DNA of 64,000 bases from Hahella sp. HN01. Its GTDB lineage: Bacteria > Pseudomonadota > Gammaproteobacteria > Pseudomonadales > Oleiphilaceae. The stretch spans positions 1-64,000 of the forward strand of contig NZ_JAHMIN010000015.1 in NCBI RefSeq assembly GCF_018986435.1, given 5' to 3'. Both the position numbers and the translations under genes were made by a program. Below the pieces are notes generated by a model, which saw nothing but the letters and a program-made list of their open reading frames with translations, was not told the origin of the DNA and did not search any database. Of this stretch, positions 16,301 to 24,938 are shown piece by piece. The first letter of the stretch is position 1; every line of letters begins with the position of its first letter.

Positions 16301-17612
16301 GCAAAGCCTCCAGCTCATCCACCACTCTGGCGTTGATGGCGGACACCCGGTGAGCGCTGATATCGTCCTCTGAAGCCTCTTTAAACCACTGCTCGACATC
16401 CTGAAAGCGTCGACTCTGATATATCGTCGCCAGAGCCTTTTCCATCGGCGCGCCCAGCAGTTCAAACACTAACTGATCCAGCAGCCACTCTCGACTCCGA
16501 ACCGCTTCATCCAGCTTACCTACCTTGGCGTGCGCGGCTTTCGACCATATCCGTTTGAGGTGATAAACGCCCAGCTCTCCCACTTCCAGACTGTCAGGCA
16601 AAGGAAGGTCCGCTGTCGCAGGACGACTGCGATAGAAGAACTCAAAGTCCGGGTAATCATTCAAGTGGTAGTGAAAATTAAGCGTACTGCCAGGAACCGG
16701 TCGTATATTTTTCTTGTATCTGGGCAAAGTCAGCTGCGACTGATTCTCCTGCAGACAATGATCGCCATAAATTCGTATGAACGTTGTGACCTTGAGATCC
16801 GTCATATTCTCTTCGCACTCAGGGATTAACAGAGAGCCCGAGAGACAGGAATCATCGCCAACATGAAGCGCCGACGCCAATGAACGATCCAGCGTAAGCA
16901 GCTCTCCCAGGTGGATATTCTTGCCGCTTTCGGAAGAATGCAGCCAGGCATCCAGCTGCACAGAGGCCGGAATCAACATACCATCCGGATTTAGAAACTG
17001 CTGCAAGTGAGAAAAGATCTTCACTTGCGGCTCCTGTTGCAACATATGCTTCATCGTCTCCGATAACAGAATGTCATAGGATTCGCCCGCAGGAGGCGTC
17101 CAGACAGTAGCGTCTGCGCAGACGATATGAGCGACCCGGTCCGAGACTTTCAGCAGAGAAATCACCTTCTGCAGCGCCTCCAGGGAAGCCTCATGGATAT
17201 CCAGCAGCGTCACCCTCAGCCTGTCCGCGGGAAACAACGGAGCCAACGGCGCCAGTAGAAGTCCGAATGGCCCGGTTCCCGCATACAGCAGCTCCACCCT
17301 TTCCCGCCGCTGCAACACATCCTGTATCGCCTGATAGACGCCGGCCATGAATATTCGCGTGCGCTCAATATCCCAGGCGCATCTGCCGGCCTCCAGAGGC
17401 GAAATCGCCTTGCCGAACCCGGTCTGGGTAGACAAGTCTTCGTTATAACAGGAAGGATAGAGATCAATGCCCGTCACCGTCGCGAGGGCGCTGACTAAAG
17501 CATCCAAATGGGGTCTGGCGTCGCCAGCGGAGGTCGCTCCTAGCAACTTTTGCGTTGTATCAATAATGGTTTCAGCGCTTACGAGATTAGAGGTTCCAGC
17601 ATCAGTCATCAT
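16293..17612 (-). CDS. PRMT-like methyltransferase with a C-terminal extra domain
   Basis: 439 residues. Residues about 75-330 form a class I methyltransferase: SAM motif I ELLYAGTGPFG (107-117), DADATVW-like motif II region, and ILLSETMKHML (about 181-191), which resembles the double-E loop of protein arginine methyltransferases, followed by LNPDGMLIPASVQ as in that family. Residues 343-436 are a separate domain beginning EVGELGVYHLKRIW that is also found at the N-terminus of the next upstream gene product. Start has AAGGA upstream. Overlaps the sulfotransferase-like start. Arginine methylation is a possibility from the fold; the second Glu of the loop is not obvious, so the acceptor is open. 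Confidence 0.7.
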   Translation of the reverse strand: MMTDAGTSNLVSAETIIDTTQKLLGATSAGDARPHLDALVSALATVTGIDLYPSCYNEDLSTQTGFGKAISPLEAGRCAWDIERTRIFMAGVYQAIQDVLQRRERVELLYAGTGPFGLLLAPLAPLFPADRLRVTLLDIHEASLEALQKVISLLKVSDRVAHIVCADATVWTPPAGESYDILLSETMKHMLQQEPQVKIFSHLQQFLNPDGMLIPASVQLDAWLHSSESGKNIHLGELLTLDRSLASALHVGDDSCLSGSLLIPECEENMTDLKVTTFIRIYGDHCLQENQSQLTLPRYKKNIRPVPGSTLNFHYHLNDYPDFEFFYRSRPATADLPLPDSLEVGELGVYHLKRIWSKAAHAKVGKLDEAVRSREWLLDQLVFELLGAPMEKALATIYQSRRFQDVEQWFKEASEDDISAHRVSAINARVVDELEALRG

Positions 17613-17644
17613 CGCATTCCTTTTTATACGTTATTGGTGATGAA

Positions 17645-18766
17645 CTATTTACGCAGCGTCGCCTCCGCACAGGGCAGCGGCGTCATGTTCAGATACTGCA
17701 CGACACGCGGCGTCGCCGCCCTGTTAGGGCTCGCGCCGTGGGGAAGATAGTGGTGCCAGATGATCAGTGATCCAGCAGGCGCGGCGACATACTTGAGCTT
17801 CAAGTGGGAGAGATCTTGTTGATTCGGGTCTGCCCCCGGAGGCAACTGCTCCATCCAGTCAATCATTTGACGATGAAAACCGGGCGCGCAATGAAAAGCG
17901 CCCTGGTTCTCGGCGACGTCAGTGAGGTAGATAAGGCCTTGTGTACGCAACTCCGGCGCACGACTGAAGTCCACGTCCCAATGCAGCCGGGTTCCAAAAA
18001 ACTGATAATGGGGCGTTTCCGGCGGATTAAACCCCGCCCGGTCAATCGAACACTGTAAGCTTTCCGTTCCCCAAATATCTGCAAATGCCTGGCGCATTTT
18101 TTCGGAAGAACGATTGGCGTCCAGCACAGGATCACGAAACAATTGCACCATGATGTTCTGCTGCCCCTGATGCGCTTGGCACCACGTCTCCGGTCGATCA
18201 GGGCTTTTCTGCAAAAAGCGATAGATCACGTCCACTGAGGCCTGACATTGCGCCTTATCCAGCACGTCTTCAACCACCAGGTATCCGTTCTCACGCCAGA
18301 ACGCAACCTGACTCTCACTCAGAAACTTAGGCGCATCGCCACACAGCGGTCCCTCCAGGATTTCCCTGGCGTCCAGCGGTTGTGAGCACGACCCGGCCTG
18401 ATAGTCGCCCAGAACTCGATTGATATCACGGATACGCGCTTTGCTGAAACCACTGGGGTTCTGTCGCAAGACCCAGTGTTCAAACTCGCTGAAGCTCGGC
18501 TGGCCGCCGTAAAGAAACCCCAGACATTGATCAAGCCCCAGCCCCAACAGATTCATCAGCGCCACGTCCGTTCGCCACTCCTCCTGTCGAAGCCGTTCTT
18601 CCAGCTTGCCGCATTTGTTCAGACGCGTCTTATGCCAAAGCCGCTTGAGACGGTGCACGCCCAGTTCTCCCACTTCTTCCGCAGGAGGCAGCGATTCGTA
18701 TGTTTGTGAATGAGAGGGCGAGTCAGATGGCGGCGTTCCAGAACCTGCACTATGGGCATAGCTCAT
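17645..18766 (-). CDS. Phytanoyl-CoA dioxygenase family oxygenase with N-terminal extra domain
   Basis: 373 residues. Residues 31-124 (EVGELGVHRLKRLW...) are the same domain as at the C-terminus of the neighbouring methyltransferase. Residues about 145-365 form a PhyH-type 2OG oxygenase with H262-W-D264, distal H343 in LPHGAS and R354 in TPRVVQY, all ligands present. Strong ribosome binding site AAGGAAGG 7 bases before the ATG. It overlaps the preceding hydroxylase gene by 17 bases, showing translational coupling. PhyH enzymes hydroxylate small molecules or carrier-bound amino acids; the substrate here is unknown. Confidence 0.8.
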   Translation of the reverse strand: MSYAHSAGSGTPPSDSPSHSQTYESLPPAEEVGELGVHRLKRLWHKTRLNKCGKLEERLRQEEWRTDVALMNLLGLGLDQCLGFLYGGQPSFSEFEHWVLRQNPSGFSKARIRDINRVLGDYQAGSCSQPLDAREILEGPLCGDAPKFLSESQVAFWRENGYLVVEDVLDKAQCQASVDVIYRFLQKSPDRPETWCQAHQGQQNIMVQLFRDPVLDANRSSEKMRQAFADIWGTESLQCSIDRAGFNPPETPHYQFFGTRLHWDVDFSRAPELRTQGLIYLTDVAENQGAFHCAPGFHRQMIDWMEQLPPGADPNQQDLSHLKLKYVAAPAGSLIIWHHYLPHGASPNRAATPRVVQYLNMTPLPCAEATLRK

Positions 18767-19370
18767 TAAAATACCTTCCTTGACAGGTTAACTGACTGGT
18801 CTCAATTTTCTCCCGCAACCACTCGTCCGCCACGCAGTCGATGACCAGATTGATGCGGTCACAGTCCCCCTGGTTGATGACGGTATGCGTTTGATCCACA
18901 TTCAAATACCACAACTCTCCTTCCTGCATGGGAACGAGATGATCATTCACCCAGAATTCCAGCAGCTCATGACTTTCAATGGGAACATGCAGGCGGACTT
19001 CGCCGTGCTCAAGGGAAACCCCATGATCACGATGAGGCTTAATTTCCGCGCCGGGGCGCAAACGCATCAAGCGCACGGATTTAAGTGGACAGCGAAGTGA
19101 CGCCAGCAGCCGTTGCAGACCTGGGCTCTGCTCCAGGACCGGCAGATCCACCCAGTCGTCGCAGCATTCTATGGCGAAGCCTTGCAGAATCGGATGGGCT
19201 TCGCGGTAGTGAGCGGGACAACGCAGCGGCATGACATCCCATTCACCGCTGTAGTCGCGTTGATTGACGTGGTTCAACCAGGGTAATTCGCGAATGCGTT
19301 GCAGATCGGCCTTCAAGGCGGGAAGGTCAACGCTGATATCAAGTCTGGCGAATGAAAGCGGATCAGTCAT
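18750..19370 (-). CDS. Aspartyl/asparaginyl beta-hydroxylase family protein (active-site intact)
   Basis: 206 residues of the aspartyl/asparaginyl beta-hydroxylase fold: MRLRPGAEIKPHRDHG holds H113 and D115, DQTHTVIN holds H162, and DRINLVIDC holds R172 for 2-oxoglutarate. WYLNVDQTH is the family core. AAAGGA stands 9 bases before the ATG. It lies between an inactive paralogue (upstream) and the PhyH-type oxygenase (overlapping downstream). Hydroxylation of an Asp or Asn in a peptide or of a free amino acid is expected from the family. Confidence 0.83.
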   Translation of the reverse strand: MTDPLSFARLDISVDLPALKADLQRIRELPWLNHVNQRDYSGEWDVMPLRCPAHYREAHPILQGFAIECCDDWVDLPVLEQSPGLQRLLASLRCPLKSVRLMRLRPGAEIKPHRDHGVSLEHGEVRLHVPIESHELLEFWVNDHLVPMQEGELWYLNVDQTHTVINQGDCDRINLVIDCVADEWLREKIETSQLTCQGRYFNELCP

Positions 19371-19514
19371 TCCCTGAGGTCCTTTATGTTTTGATTATTC
19401 GCGCCAATATCCTTTGCCCTGGCGCAAACAATGCCATGTACTCACTTAACCGCGCCTCAATGAAAACGCAGTTAACTGTCGCCTTGCAGAGACTGTTTAG
19501 CCGCCGGCGTCAAA

Positions 19515-20282
19515 TTACGCCGGATAGCCGTAGTAAGCCCCCATGTCCGCGTCCACCTGCTCCAGCTTGGGCATGCGAGCGCGATTAATTTCCGTGTACA
19601 GCCAGTCGTTGAGAACACAGTCTATTTCCAAATAAACCGAGGCCTCGCCCCCTTCATTTTCCACCCATTGCGACAGCCCCGGATTGAAATACCAGACCTC
19701 GCCCTCCGCCATTTGCGCCGGCGTTTCGTTTACACGGAAGGTCAGTCCTTCGCTTAAGGAGATAGGAACCTGCAAACGCACCAGATCTTCCCTTCCCAGC
19801 GGGTTCAGGGACAGGTAATTAGCAATAGTGACTCCGGGATTCAGGCGCATGATTCTGGCGGACACCAGCGGACATTGCAGGTACTCAAATACGTCCCGCA
19901 TCTCTCCTTTACGCAATGAAGCAGCCACTTCTGCGCCCGGCCACGTAGAGGCTATGCTTCCCCCTGACATTAACCCGTCTACAGGCAGCGCATCCCACCC
20001 GTCGTTGAAGTTACAGGCGCTGAAATTGCCTTCCCATAAAGCGAACAACAGCATTTCAAGGTCGCGCAATAAACCTCTTACGTCAAAGCTCGCAGGAAGA
20101 CGCGCGCAGTAAACATCAGGGACAATTTGACGGCCGACTTCATTCATAATCCAACACCCTTGACTACCAGCCTGAAACAGAGAGGCGCCGCAGCCCAGAC
20201 GCAAAGCGTCCTCCTGAAGCATCTCCCAGAACTTCACAAGCCGAAAAAGCATCCTATCCTTTCCTACTTCCTCCAGAAGCAT
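19515..20282 (-). CDS. Aspartyl beta-hydroxylase paralogue that has lost its iron site
   Basis: 255 residues. Residues about 135-230 align without gaps to the neighbouring hydroxylase (ARIMRLNPG against VRLMRLRPG; EGEVWYFNP against EGELWYLNV; YLEIDCVLNDWLY against NLVIDCVADEWLR). Yet every metal and cosubstrate ligand is replaced: His to Tyr156, Asp to Ser158, distal His to Gln205, Arg to Ser215. It therefore cannot be a normal Fe/2OG enzyme, although the reading frame is intact. A substrate-binding or regulatory subunit of the active paralogue is plausible. The first ATG has little ribosome binding site; an ATG 30 bases further in (20252), behind AAAGGA, is an alternative start. First gene of the minus-strand run. 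Confidence 0.75.
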   Translation of the reverse strand: MLLEEVGKDRMLFRLVKFWEMLQEDALRLGCGASLFQAGSQGCWIMNEVGRQIVPDVYCARLPASFDVRGLLRDLEMLLFALWEGNFSACNFNDGWDALPVDGLMSGGSIASTWPGAEVAASLRKGEMRDVFEYLQCPLVSARIMRLNPGVTIANYLSLNPLGREDLVRLQVPISLSEGLTFRVNETPAQMAEGEVWYFNPGLSQWVENEGGEASVYLEIDCVLNDWLYTEINRARMPKLEQVDADMGAYYGYPA

Positions 20283-20851
20283 TCAACTTGCTTAAAATAT
20301 AGTCACAACTTTTCCAAAGTGAGAAGTGAGTCATGGAAACTTTTTGTTAAAAGCGCAAACCACAGGCTACCGCGTTTCAATAGCTTCGCAGGAAAGAAAA
20401 AAGCATTTTTAATACATGGAGTTACAACCGGACGCATATTGACGCCTATCGCCACGAATCCTTACATTGCAACGCCAATACGCCCAGACCTGGGCGTCAG
20501 CCGAAAAAGGAAGAAAAGTCAGAATCTTTCGAAATAAGCGGTTCGCGTATCAAAGATGATCGCCAAAGCCGCCCCCATGGGCCTCTTACGCCACTCGCTT
20601 TGCTAAACCAACGCACATTTACGATTTATCGTCATCAAATACCGGCCATATGGCCTACCAGGATCTTACTATTTCGTAATATTTCTTATTTTTCGCGTAA
20701 GCGGCGGGAAATTTCTCGTTTTAGGATGAGGCTACCTTAAGTTTTTCGGCCGCAATGCCGGTTAGATTTACCGATAGAGCGAATTAATCCGGAAAGCCGC
20801 GCCGCAGGCGCTTATCTCAAAAGAGAAAACAACAACAGGAAACTGGCATTT
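20283..20851. other. Gene-free divergent region with one palindrome
   Basis: A 569-base gap between the inactive hydroxylase paralogue and the porin gene. I see no convincing gene in it on either strand. It holds a short perfect inverted repeat CGCCCAG-AC-CTGGGCG at 20481-20496 without a T-tract. It must contain promoters for both flanking genes, but no clear sigma-70 pair was found. A short precursor peptide for the hydroxylase cluster could be expected here; none with a ribosome binding site was recognised. Confidence 0.5.
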
Positions 20852-21859
20852 ATGAATAATAAGTATTTCATGAAGACTTTGCCTCTGGCAGTCTCCCTTG
20901 CGCTGGGTATCTCACAAGCACACGCCGAATTTGGCATCGGCGCCAACATCGAGCTCGATACAGACATCATTGACGCTAAAGACAGCGACACCAAATTCGA
21001 GCAAGGCGGCCGTATCGAAGTGAATGTGACCGGCAAAACCGAACTCAATGGTTATTTTGTGGAAGGCAAGGGATCAGGCCTGTTGAAGAAAAATGGCGAT
21101 ACCGCCACCGACGATATGTGGGTGAAATTCGGTAACGAAACCTGGGACGTTCAGGCGGGCCGCTTCGAAGCCGTCAACCTGTTCCCTCTGGGTAAAGATA
21201 CGGTTGTCGCGCATGCTGGCGACGGCAAAGGCGCAAGAGTGTATGAGGCCAATCTGGTGCGCGGTCGCGCAGGCGATAACGGCGGTCAGTTTGCGCTGCA
21301 TGTCCGTCCCAGCTCTGCTCTGAGCTTCGAGTTAGCTTCAATCTGGGGCGACTCCGATGAAAACGGCAATAACGAAGAAGTCTTTTCCGGTCTGCGTCCC
21401 AGCGTGACGTTCACCGGTGAGATGTTCAGTCTGACTGCTGGATATGAAGTACTGAAATACGATCAGGAGACGACTTCTGGCGGAGTCACTACCAAAACTG
21501 AAATCGATAAGAGCGGCTTTGGTCTGACCGGAAACATCAGATTCAGCGGTGCAAGCATCAACTTGAACGCCGCTCGTGAAGATATCGAGGACGCAGGATC
21601 AGACATCACCGTCACCTCCTTCGGCGCCAACGTTACTTACGGCGCATTTGGTTTGGGCGCGGTGCACTCAATCAGCGACACTGGCGCTAAAGACGACCCA
21701 ACCGTATCGACGCTGTATGTCGCGTATACGCTGCCTTTATTCAACATTGACAACGCCTCCATCACCTTCGCCGGCTCTACTTCCAGCGCAGACCATCTGG
21801 CGGGCGACACCGACGACGACCTCCACAAAATAAGGACTCGTATTAACTACACTTTCTAA
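20852..21859 (+). CDS. Outer-membrane porin-like beta-barrel protein
   Basis: 335 residues with a signal peptide (cleavage expected after SQAHA, about residue 25) and mature start EFGIGANIELDTD. The remainder alternates amphipathic strands and Gly/Asp-rich turns, and it ends RTRINYTF with the C-terminal Phe needed for barrel assembly. That is the layout of a 16-strand general or carbohydrate porin monomer; exact specificity cannot be read. Single gene followed by two strong terminators. Confidence 0.78.
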   Translation: MNNKYFMKTLPLAVSLALGISQAHAEFGIGANIELDTDIIDAKDSDTKFEQGGRIEVNVTGKTELNGYFVEGKGSGLLKKNGDTATDDMWVKFGNETWDVQAGRFEAVNLFPLGKDTVVAHAGDGKGARVYEANLVRGRAGDNGGQFALHVRPSSALSFELASIWGDSDENGNNEEVFSGLRPSVTFTGEMFSLTAGYEVLKYDQETTSGGVTTKTEIDKSGFGLTGNIRFSGASINLNAAREDIEDAGSDITVTSFGANVTYGAFGLGAVHSISDTGAKDDPTVSTLYVAYTLPLFNIDNASITFAGSTSSADHLAGDTDDDLHKIRTRINYTF

Positions 21860-21899
21860 GAAGAAAGGCCACTCTCGTTCCTTCCTTTCTGTGTTGATT

Positions 21900-21927
21900 G
21901 CGCCGCTTCCACGTGCGGCGCTTTTTT
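21900..21927 (+). terminator. Rho-independent terminator 1 after the porin gene
   Basis: Stem GCGCCGC/GCGGCGC (21900-21906, 21915-21921) with an 8-base loop, followed by six T. Confidence 0.88.
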
Positions 21928-21946
21928 GCGTTTACGCATCTTTAGA

Positions 21947-21981
21947 GTGAAGTTGGAGGCGGCTCCGCTTCACGCTTTTTT
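21947..21981 (+). terminator. Rho-independent terminator 2 after the porin gene
   Basis: Stem GTGAAG/CTTCAC (21947-21952, 21968-21973) enclosing GGAG/CTCC, followed by GC and six T. Tandem with the previous terminator, which suggests a highly expressed porin transcript. Confidence 0.8.
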
Positions 21982-22146
21982 GCGCCAGCGTTTAAGCCCT
22001 TCAAATCCACCGCCTTTACTGCGCCCATCATCGTCGTCTACGTAGTAGTACGGAGACTCATGGTTTTATTTCAGTAGCCCTGCGCATCCCGTCAAACCCA
22101 ATCTGAAAGATATACTTTTCACCATACAGCGTTTTAGGGTCGCGCC

Positions 22147-22992
22147 ATGGTCTTCTCAAAAGTGGTCAAACTCAACGATACCATTTACGACAAATACAAG
22201 ATTAACGAGCTGGAGAACTCCTTAAGCAGTCTCCATCATATGGGTATGTTCCTGCTGCGCTCAAACAGCCAACTGGGGCGAATCATCGACTTGCTGGAGG
22301 ATTACCAGGACACTCAGGATCCGTTACAGATAGCTGCTTCGGTGCAACGCGCACTGGCCCACAGTAACATTTCCTATGTCTTTAAAATTGCGCTACCTCA
22401 CCACAGCTATGTTTTCAGCAGCGACTCTTTCGTCTCGTTCGCTCAGGAAAAAATTATTTCCCATTTATCGCAGCAAACCATTCGCATGATCCATCACGAG
22501 CACTACTGGGCCGTGATCTATCCGCACTTCACGCTGTGCGTCACGCTGACGGAAGAACAGCGGGACCAGTACATCGATAATCTATCGAGACTGGCCAGCG
22601 TGGTCAGCATGTTGATGGAGAAGCTCAGCACAGAAACACTGGCCAACCTGCAAGAAGAAAACCGAAGCCAGCAGAATGTCGAGCGCACGCTCGATCTGCT
22701 GGACGACATCATGGCCATTGAAAACACGCGCAGTGATTACACCGTCCAGATCGTCGCCGACCTGAAGTGGACTATCCAGAACGCCATTCTCAGTATGGGA
22801 TTAAATGGAGATAAAGAACGACAGATCATGGGCGTCATCGGCCGCCTGCTCAATGAGTTTGAAGAGCAACAGGCGTCCTATCGATTGATAGAGAGCTACG
22901 TGCGCACCGCCAAGAAAAGCCTGACTGAATTAACCCAACACGGGGAAACGACTTACTCTGACCAACCAACCCCGCTAACCAGCGCGAACTGA
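22147..22992 (+). CDS. Unrecognised helical protein with coiled-coil segment
   Basis: 281 residues, soluble, no signal peptide. I do not recognise the family. Residues 1-55 and 150-250 are predicted helical by pattern, with a likely coiled coil around EKLSTETLANLQEENRSQQ. The middle (about 60-140) alternates beta and loop segments (ISYVFKIALPHHSYVF, YWAVIYPHFTLCVTL), reminiscent of a small sensory fold. AGGG stands before the ATG. It is a single-gene unit between terminators. A signalling-adaptor role is conceivable from shape only. Confidence 0.6.
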   Translation: MVFSKVVKLNDTIYDKYKINELENSLSSLHHMGMFLLRSNSQLGRIIDLLEDYQDTQDPLQIAASVQRALAHSNISYVFKIALPHHSYVFSSDSFVSFAQEKIISHLSQQTIRMIHHEHYWAVIYPHFTLCVTLTEEQRDQYIDNLSRLASVVSMLMEKLSTETLANLQEENRSQQNVERTLDLLDDIMAIENTRSDYTVQIVADLKWTIQNAILSMGLNGDKERQIMGVIGRLLNEFEEQQASYRLIESYVRTAKKSLTELTQHGETTYSDQPTPLTSAN

Positions 22993-23017
22993 GGCTCCCT
23001 CAGCAGGAATCTGCCTC

Positions 23018-23050
23018 ACCGCCTCGGAGTGATCTCCAGGCGGTTTTTTT
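23018..23050 (+). terminator. Rho-independent terminator
   Basis: Stem ACCGCCT/AGGCGGT (23018-23024, 23038-23044) with a 13-base loop and a run of seven T. Confidence 0.85.
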
Positions 23051-23071
23051 ATCCCTCGTCTCGATGAATAT

Positions 23072-23650
23072 CTATCGATCGCAGGCCCACAGCGTTGCAA
23101 ACTTTTTCATTGCGAAAAGAGGGTGCGGCTTTTTATTTTGCAAATACAAATACTGCTGCTGATTATTCAGCTTGCTCAACTGCTTATCTTCATAGGTCTC
23201 AATAATTTTTTCAGGTGGTAAGTCACAGTAGACATCTCGACGTTTATTACACTCAGCGACAATTTTCTTTTCTTCCTCAAGCATTTTCTCTTTGAGGTTA
23301 TCGCATTTCTTTTGCATCTCCGCTTTGTATTCTTGTACCGCCTGTTCTTCCATAGGTGAAGACTGCTCAGGATTAACATACTCAATGTCGGGCTCCATGC
23401 GACGATTGATCTGGTGAGCCTCCTCCACTGCCGCCGGCGTCGGCGCGGCTCTGATTTCCACCTCTGTCTGCGCAGAAGCGCCGGGACAAGGCGTTTCCTG
23501 AAAAGCGACTTTCCCTTTGGCGTTCACACATTTGTATATCTGCCCGTATCCCAGACCTGAATACAAAACTGCAAAACATAGCGCCCCCATCCGCGCTGTT
23601 CGTTTCCAGCGCAGACCAGATTCGTTGTCAGCCATTACCCTACGCGCCAT
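23072..23650 (-). CDS. DUF4124 domain protein
   Basis: About 192 residues. A hydrophobic segment LCFAVLYSGLGYG serves as signal peptide or anchor, then IYKCVNAKGKVAFQETPCPG, the DUF4124 signature with its two Cys. The rest is a Glu/Lys-rich helical region with a likely coiled coil (EYKAEMQKKCDNLKEKMLEE). Periplasmic location is expected. The start is uncertain: ATG at 23650 is favoured, with AAGG upstream; ATG at 23635 is also possible. Function unknown. Confidence 0.7.
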   Translation of the reverse strand: MARRVMADNESGLRWKRTARMGALCFAVLYSGLGYGQIYKCVNAKGKVAFQETPCPGASAQTEVEIRAAPTPAAVEEAHQINRRMEPDIEYVNPEQSSPMEEQAVQEYKAEMQKKCDNLKEKMLEEEKKIVAECNKRRDVYCDLPPEKIIETYEDKQLSKLNNQQQYLYLQNKKPHPLFAMKKFATLWACDR

Positions 23651-23769
23651 AAAACTCAATACCTTATTACCGACGACAAATGCGCCATGTTAAAGGGAGA
23701 AGTAAAAGCATAACCAGCGACCGGCGACAGGTTTCACAATCCTTGACGCTTCCCGCCAGGAGAGGCCTC

Positions 23770-24552
23770 TCAGAACGCGCCCAGGCTCAGATATTTGATA
23801 ATGATATTGTCGATGACGTCATGGGATTTCAGATCATCGATTGCTAGATTGATGCGTTCATCCAGCCCTTTGTTGTCTTCGATCACTTTTCTGGACAGAG
23901 CGATCACCACGGGGCGATTGACGACTTCATCGACAATCTCAACATCGTTGAAGTAGCCCAGCCTGCGCGCCTGATACATAAAGGTAATGTCTTCCGTTAT
24001 CGCGCAGTCTACACGGCCGTACAGGGTCAGTTTGACCAACTGCTCGGCGCTGTTCACCTCCACCACGCTATTGAAACGGGTCATATCCAGATTGGGAAAG
24101 CGATAGTTGAAGCCTCGCAATACGCCCGCCTGATGACAGTTTTTCAAGGCCCCGCTATGATCAGCGCCTTCCTCCTCCGCTTTCTTTTTGAGCACAAATG
24201 CGGATACCGTTGACGTATATAACGGAGCGGAAAGCCACATGGCGTTGAGGGCGTCCTTGTCGTTATAACCAGTTGTAGTAAGCAGACCATCCAAGTGCCC
24301 CTGGCCCAGCATCAGCGTTATGCGAGGTCGAGGATAGCTTTTCAGCTCGAAATCCACCCCCGCCCTAGTTAACGCCTCATCGACAATCTCATAATCGATC
24401 CCTGTCGCTTTACCGTCCTCCAAGTGATAGACATAGGGCTCGACTTCCTCCGCGACGGCTAAGGCCAGACGTAGATTTTCGGCGCGACTGTCCTGCAGAG
24501 ACACCCCCGCCAGGATCAGCAGCGCCAAGCTCGCCAGCTTCATCAAGGACAT
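23770..24552 (-). CDS. Periplasmic solute-binding-like protein (SBP_bac_3 type)
   Basis: About 260 residues. N-terminal signal peptide MSLMKLASLALLILAGVSL ending near SRA, then LRLALAVAEEVEPYVY and GIDYEIVDEALTRAGVDFEL, the layout of family 3 extracellular solute-binding proteins. No transporter permease or ATPase genes are nearby, so it may act as a free-standing binding protein. I chose the ATG directly before the signal peptide; an ATG 24 bases upstream, or a longer start, is possible. Confidence 0.72.
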   Translation of the reverse strand: MSLMKLASLALLILAGVSLQDSRAENLRLALAVAEEVEPYVYHLEDGKATGIDYEIVDEALTRAGVDFELKSYPRPRITLMLGQGHLDGLLTTTGYNDKDALNAMWLSAPLYTSTVSAFVLKKKAEEEGADHSGALKNCHQAGVLRGFNYRFPNLDMTRFNSVVEVNSAEQLVKLTLYGRVDCAITEDITFMYQARRLGYFNDVEIVDEVVNRPVVIALSRKVIEDNKGLDERINLAIDDLKSHDVIDNIIIKYLSLGAF

Positions 24553-24938
24553 GTGTATACCGCGTTGCAATGACATGACGCCGGACTCGTCCCTGCCAGC
24601 CCGCATTCGATTGACCGTGTTTATAAAGAAGATTAGTAAGCCGCCCCGGGCTTGTCCAACGGCGAGTCGGCTCTCCAGACTAATTTGCCCCTTGCTGCAC
24701 GCTGGATATTTTTTACGCCGCAACTACCCTTAGGAAAAGGCGGTCAAGGCCGCCAGAAGCCGGTCCGCGCGCAACCGAGAGCGCTTCGCTATCAACGATA
24801 ACATTGCGAGCGCCCATGCAAACAACCAGGCGGAAGTGGTGATAGTAATAACTGGGGGCACAGCTGGACTCCGGACTGTCTTTATACGGCAAAGTTCATA
24901 AGAAAAACTGACGCCTCAAGGAAAGCAGGGTTCCAACA
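24553..24938. other. Gap between divergent genes
   Basis: About 386 bases without a gene that I can support. The minus-strand frame of the solute-binding gene stays open to about 24723 but has no better start signal. It must hold promoters for the flanking divergent genes; none is clear. Confidence 0.4.

Noticed and set aside
16298-16465. Long form of the sulfotransferase-like protein
   Set aside because: It would overlap the methyltransferase gene by about 170 bases, while the GTG at 16300 has a GGAGG at ideal distance.
20127-20537. Plus-strand frame in the gap before the porin gene
   Set aside because: It runs antisense through the hydroxylase paralogue and has a composition of a chance frame (Ser/Lys/Thr-rich, no domain).
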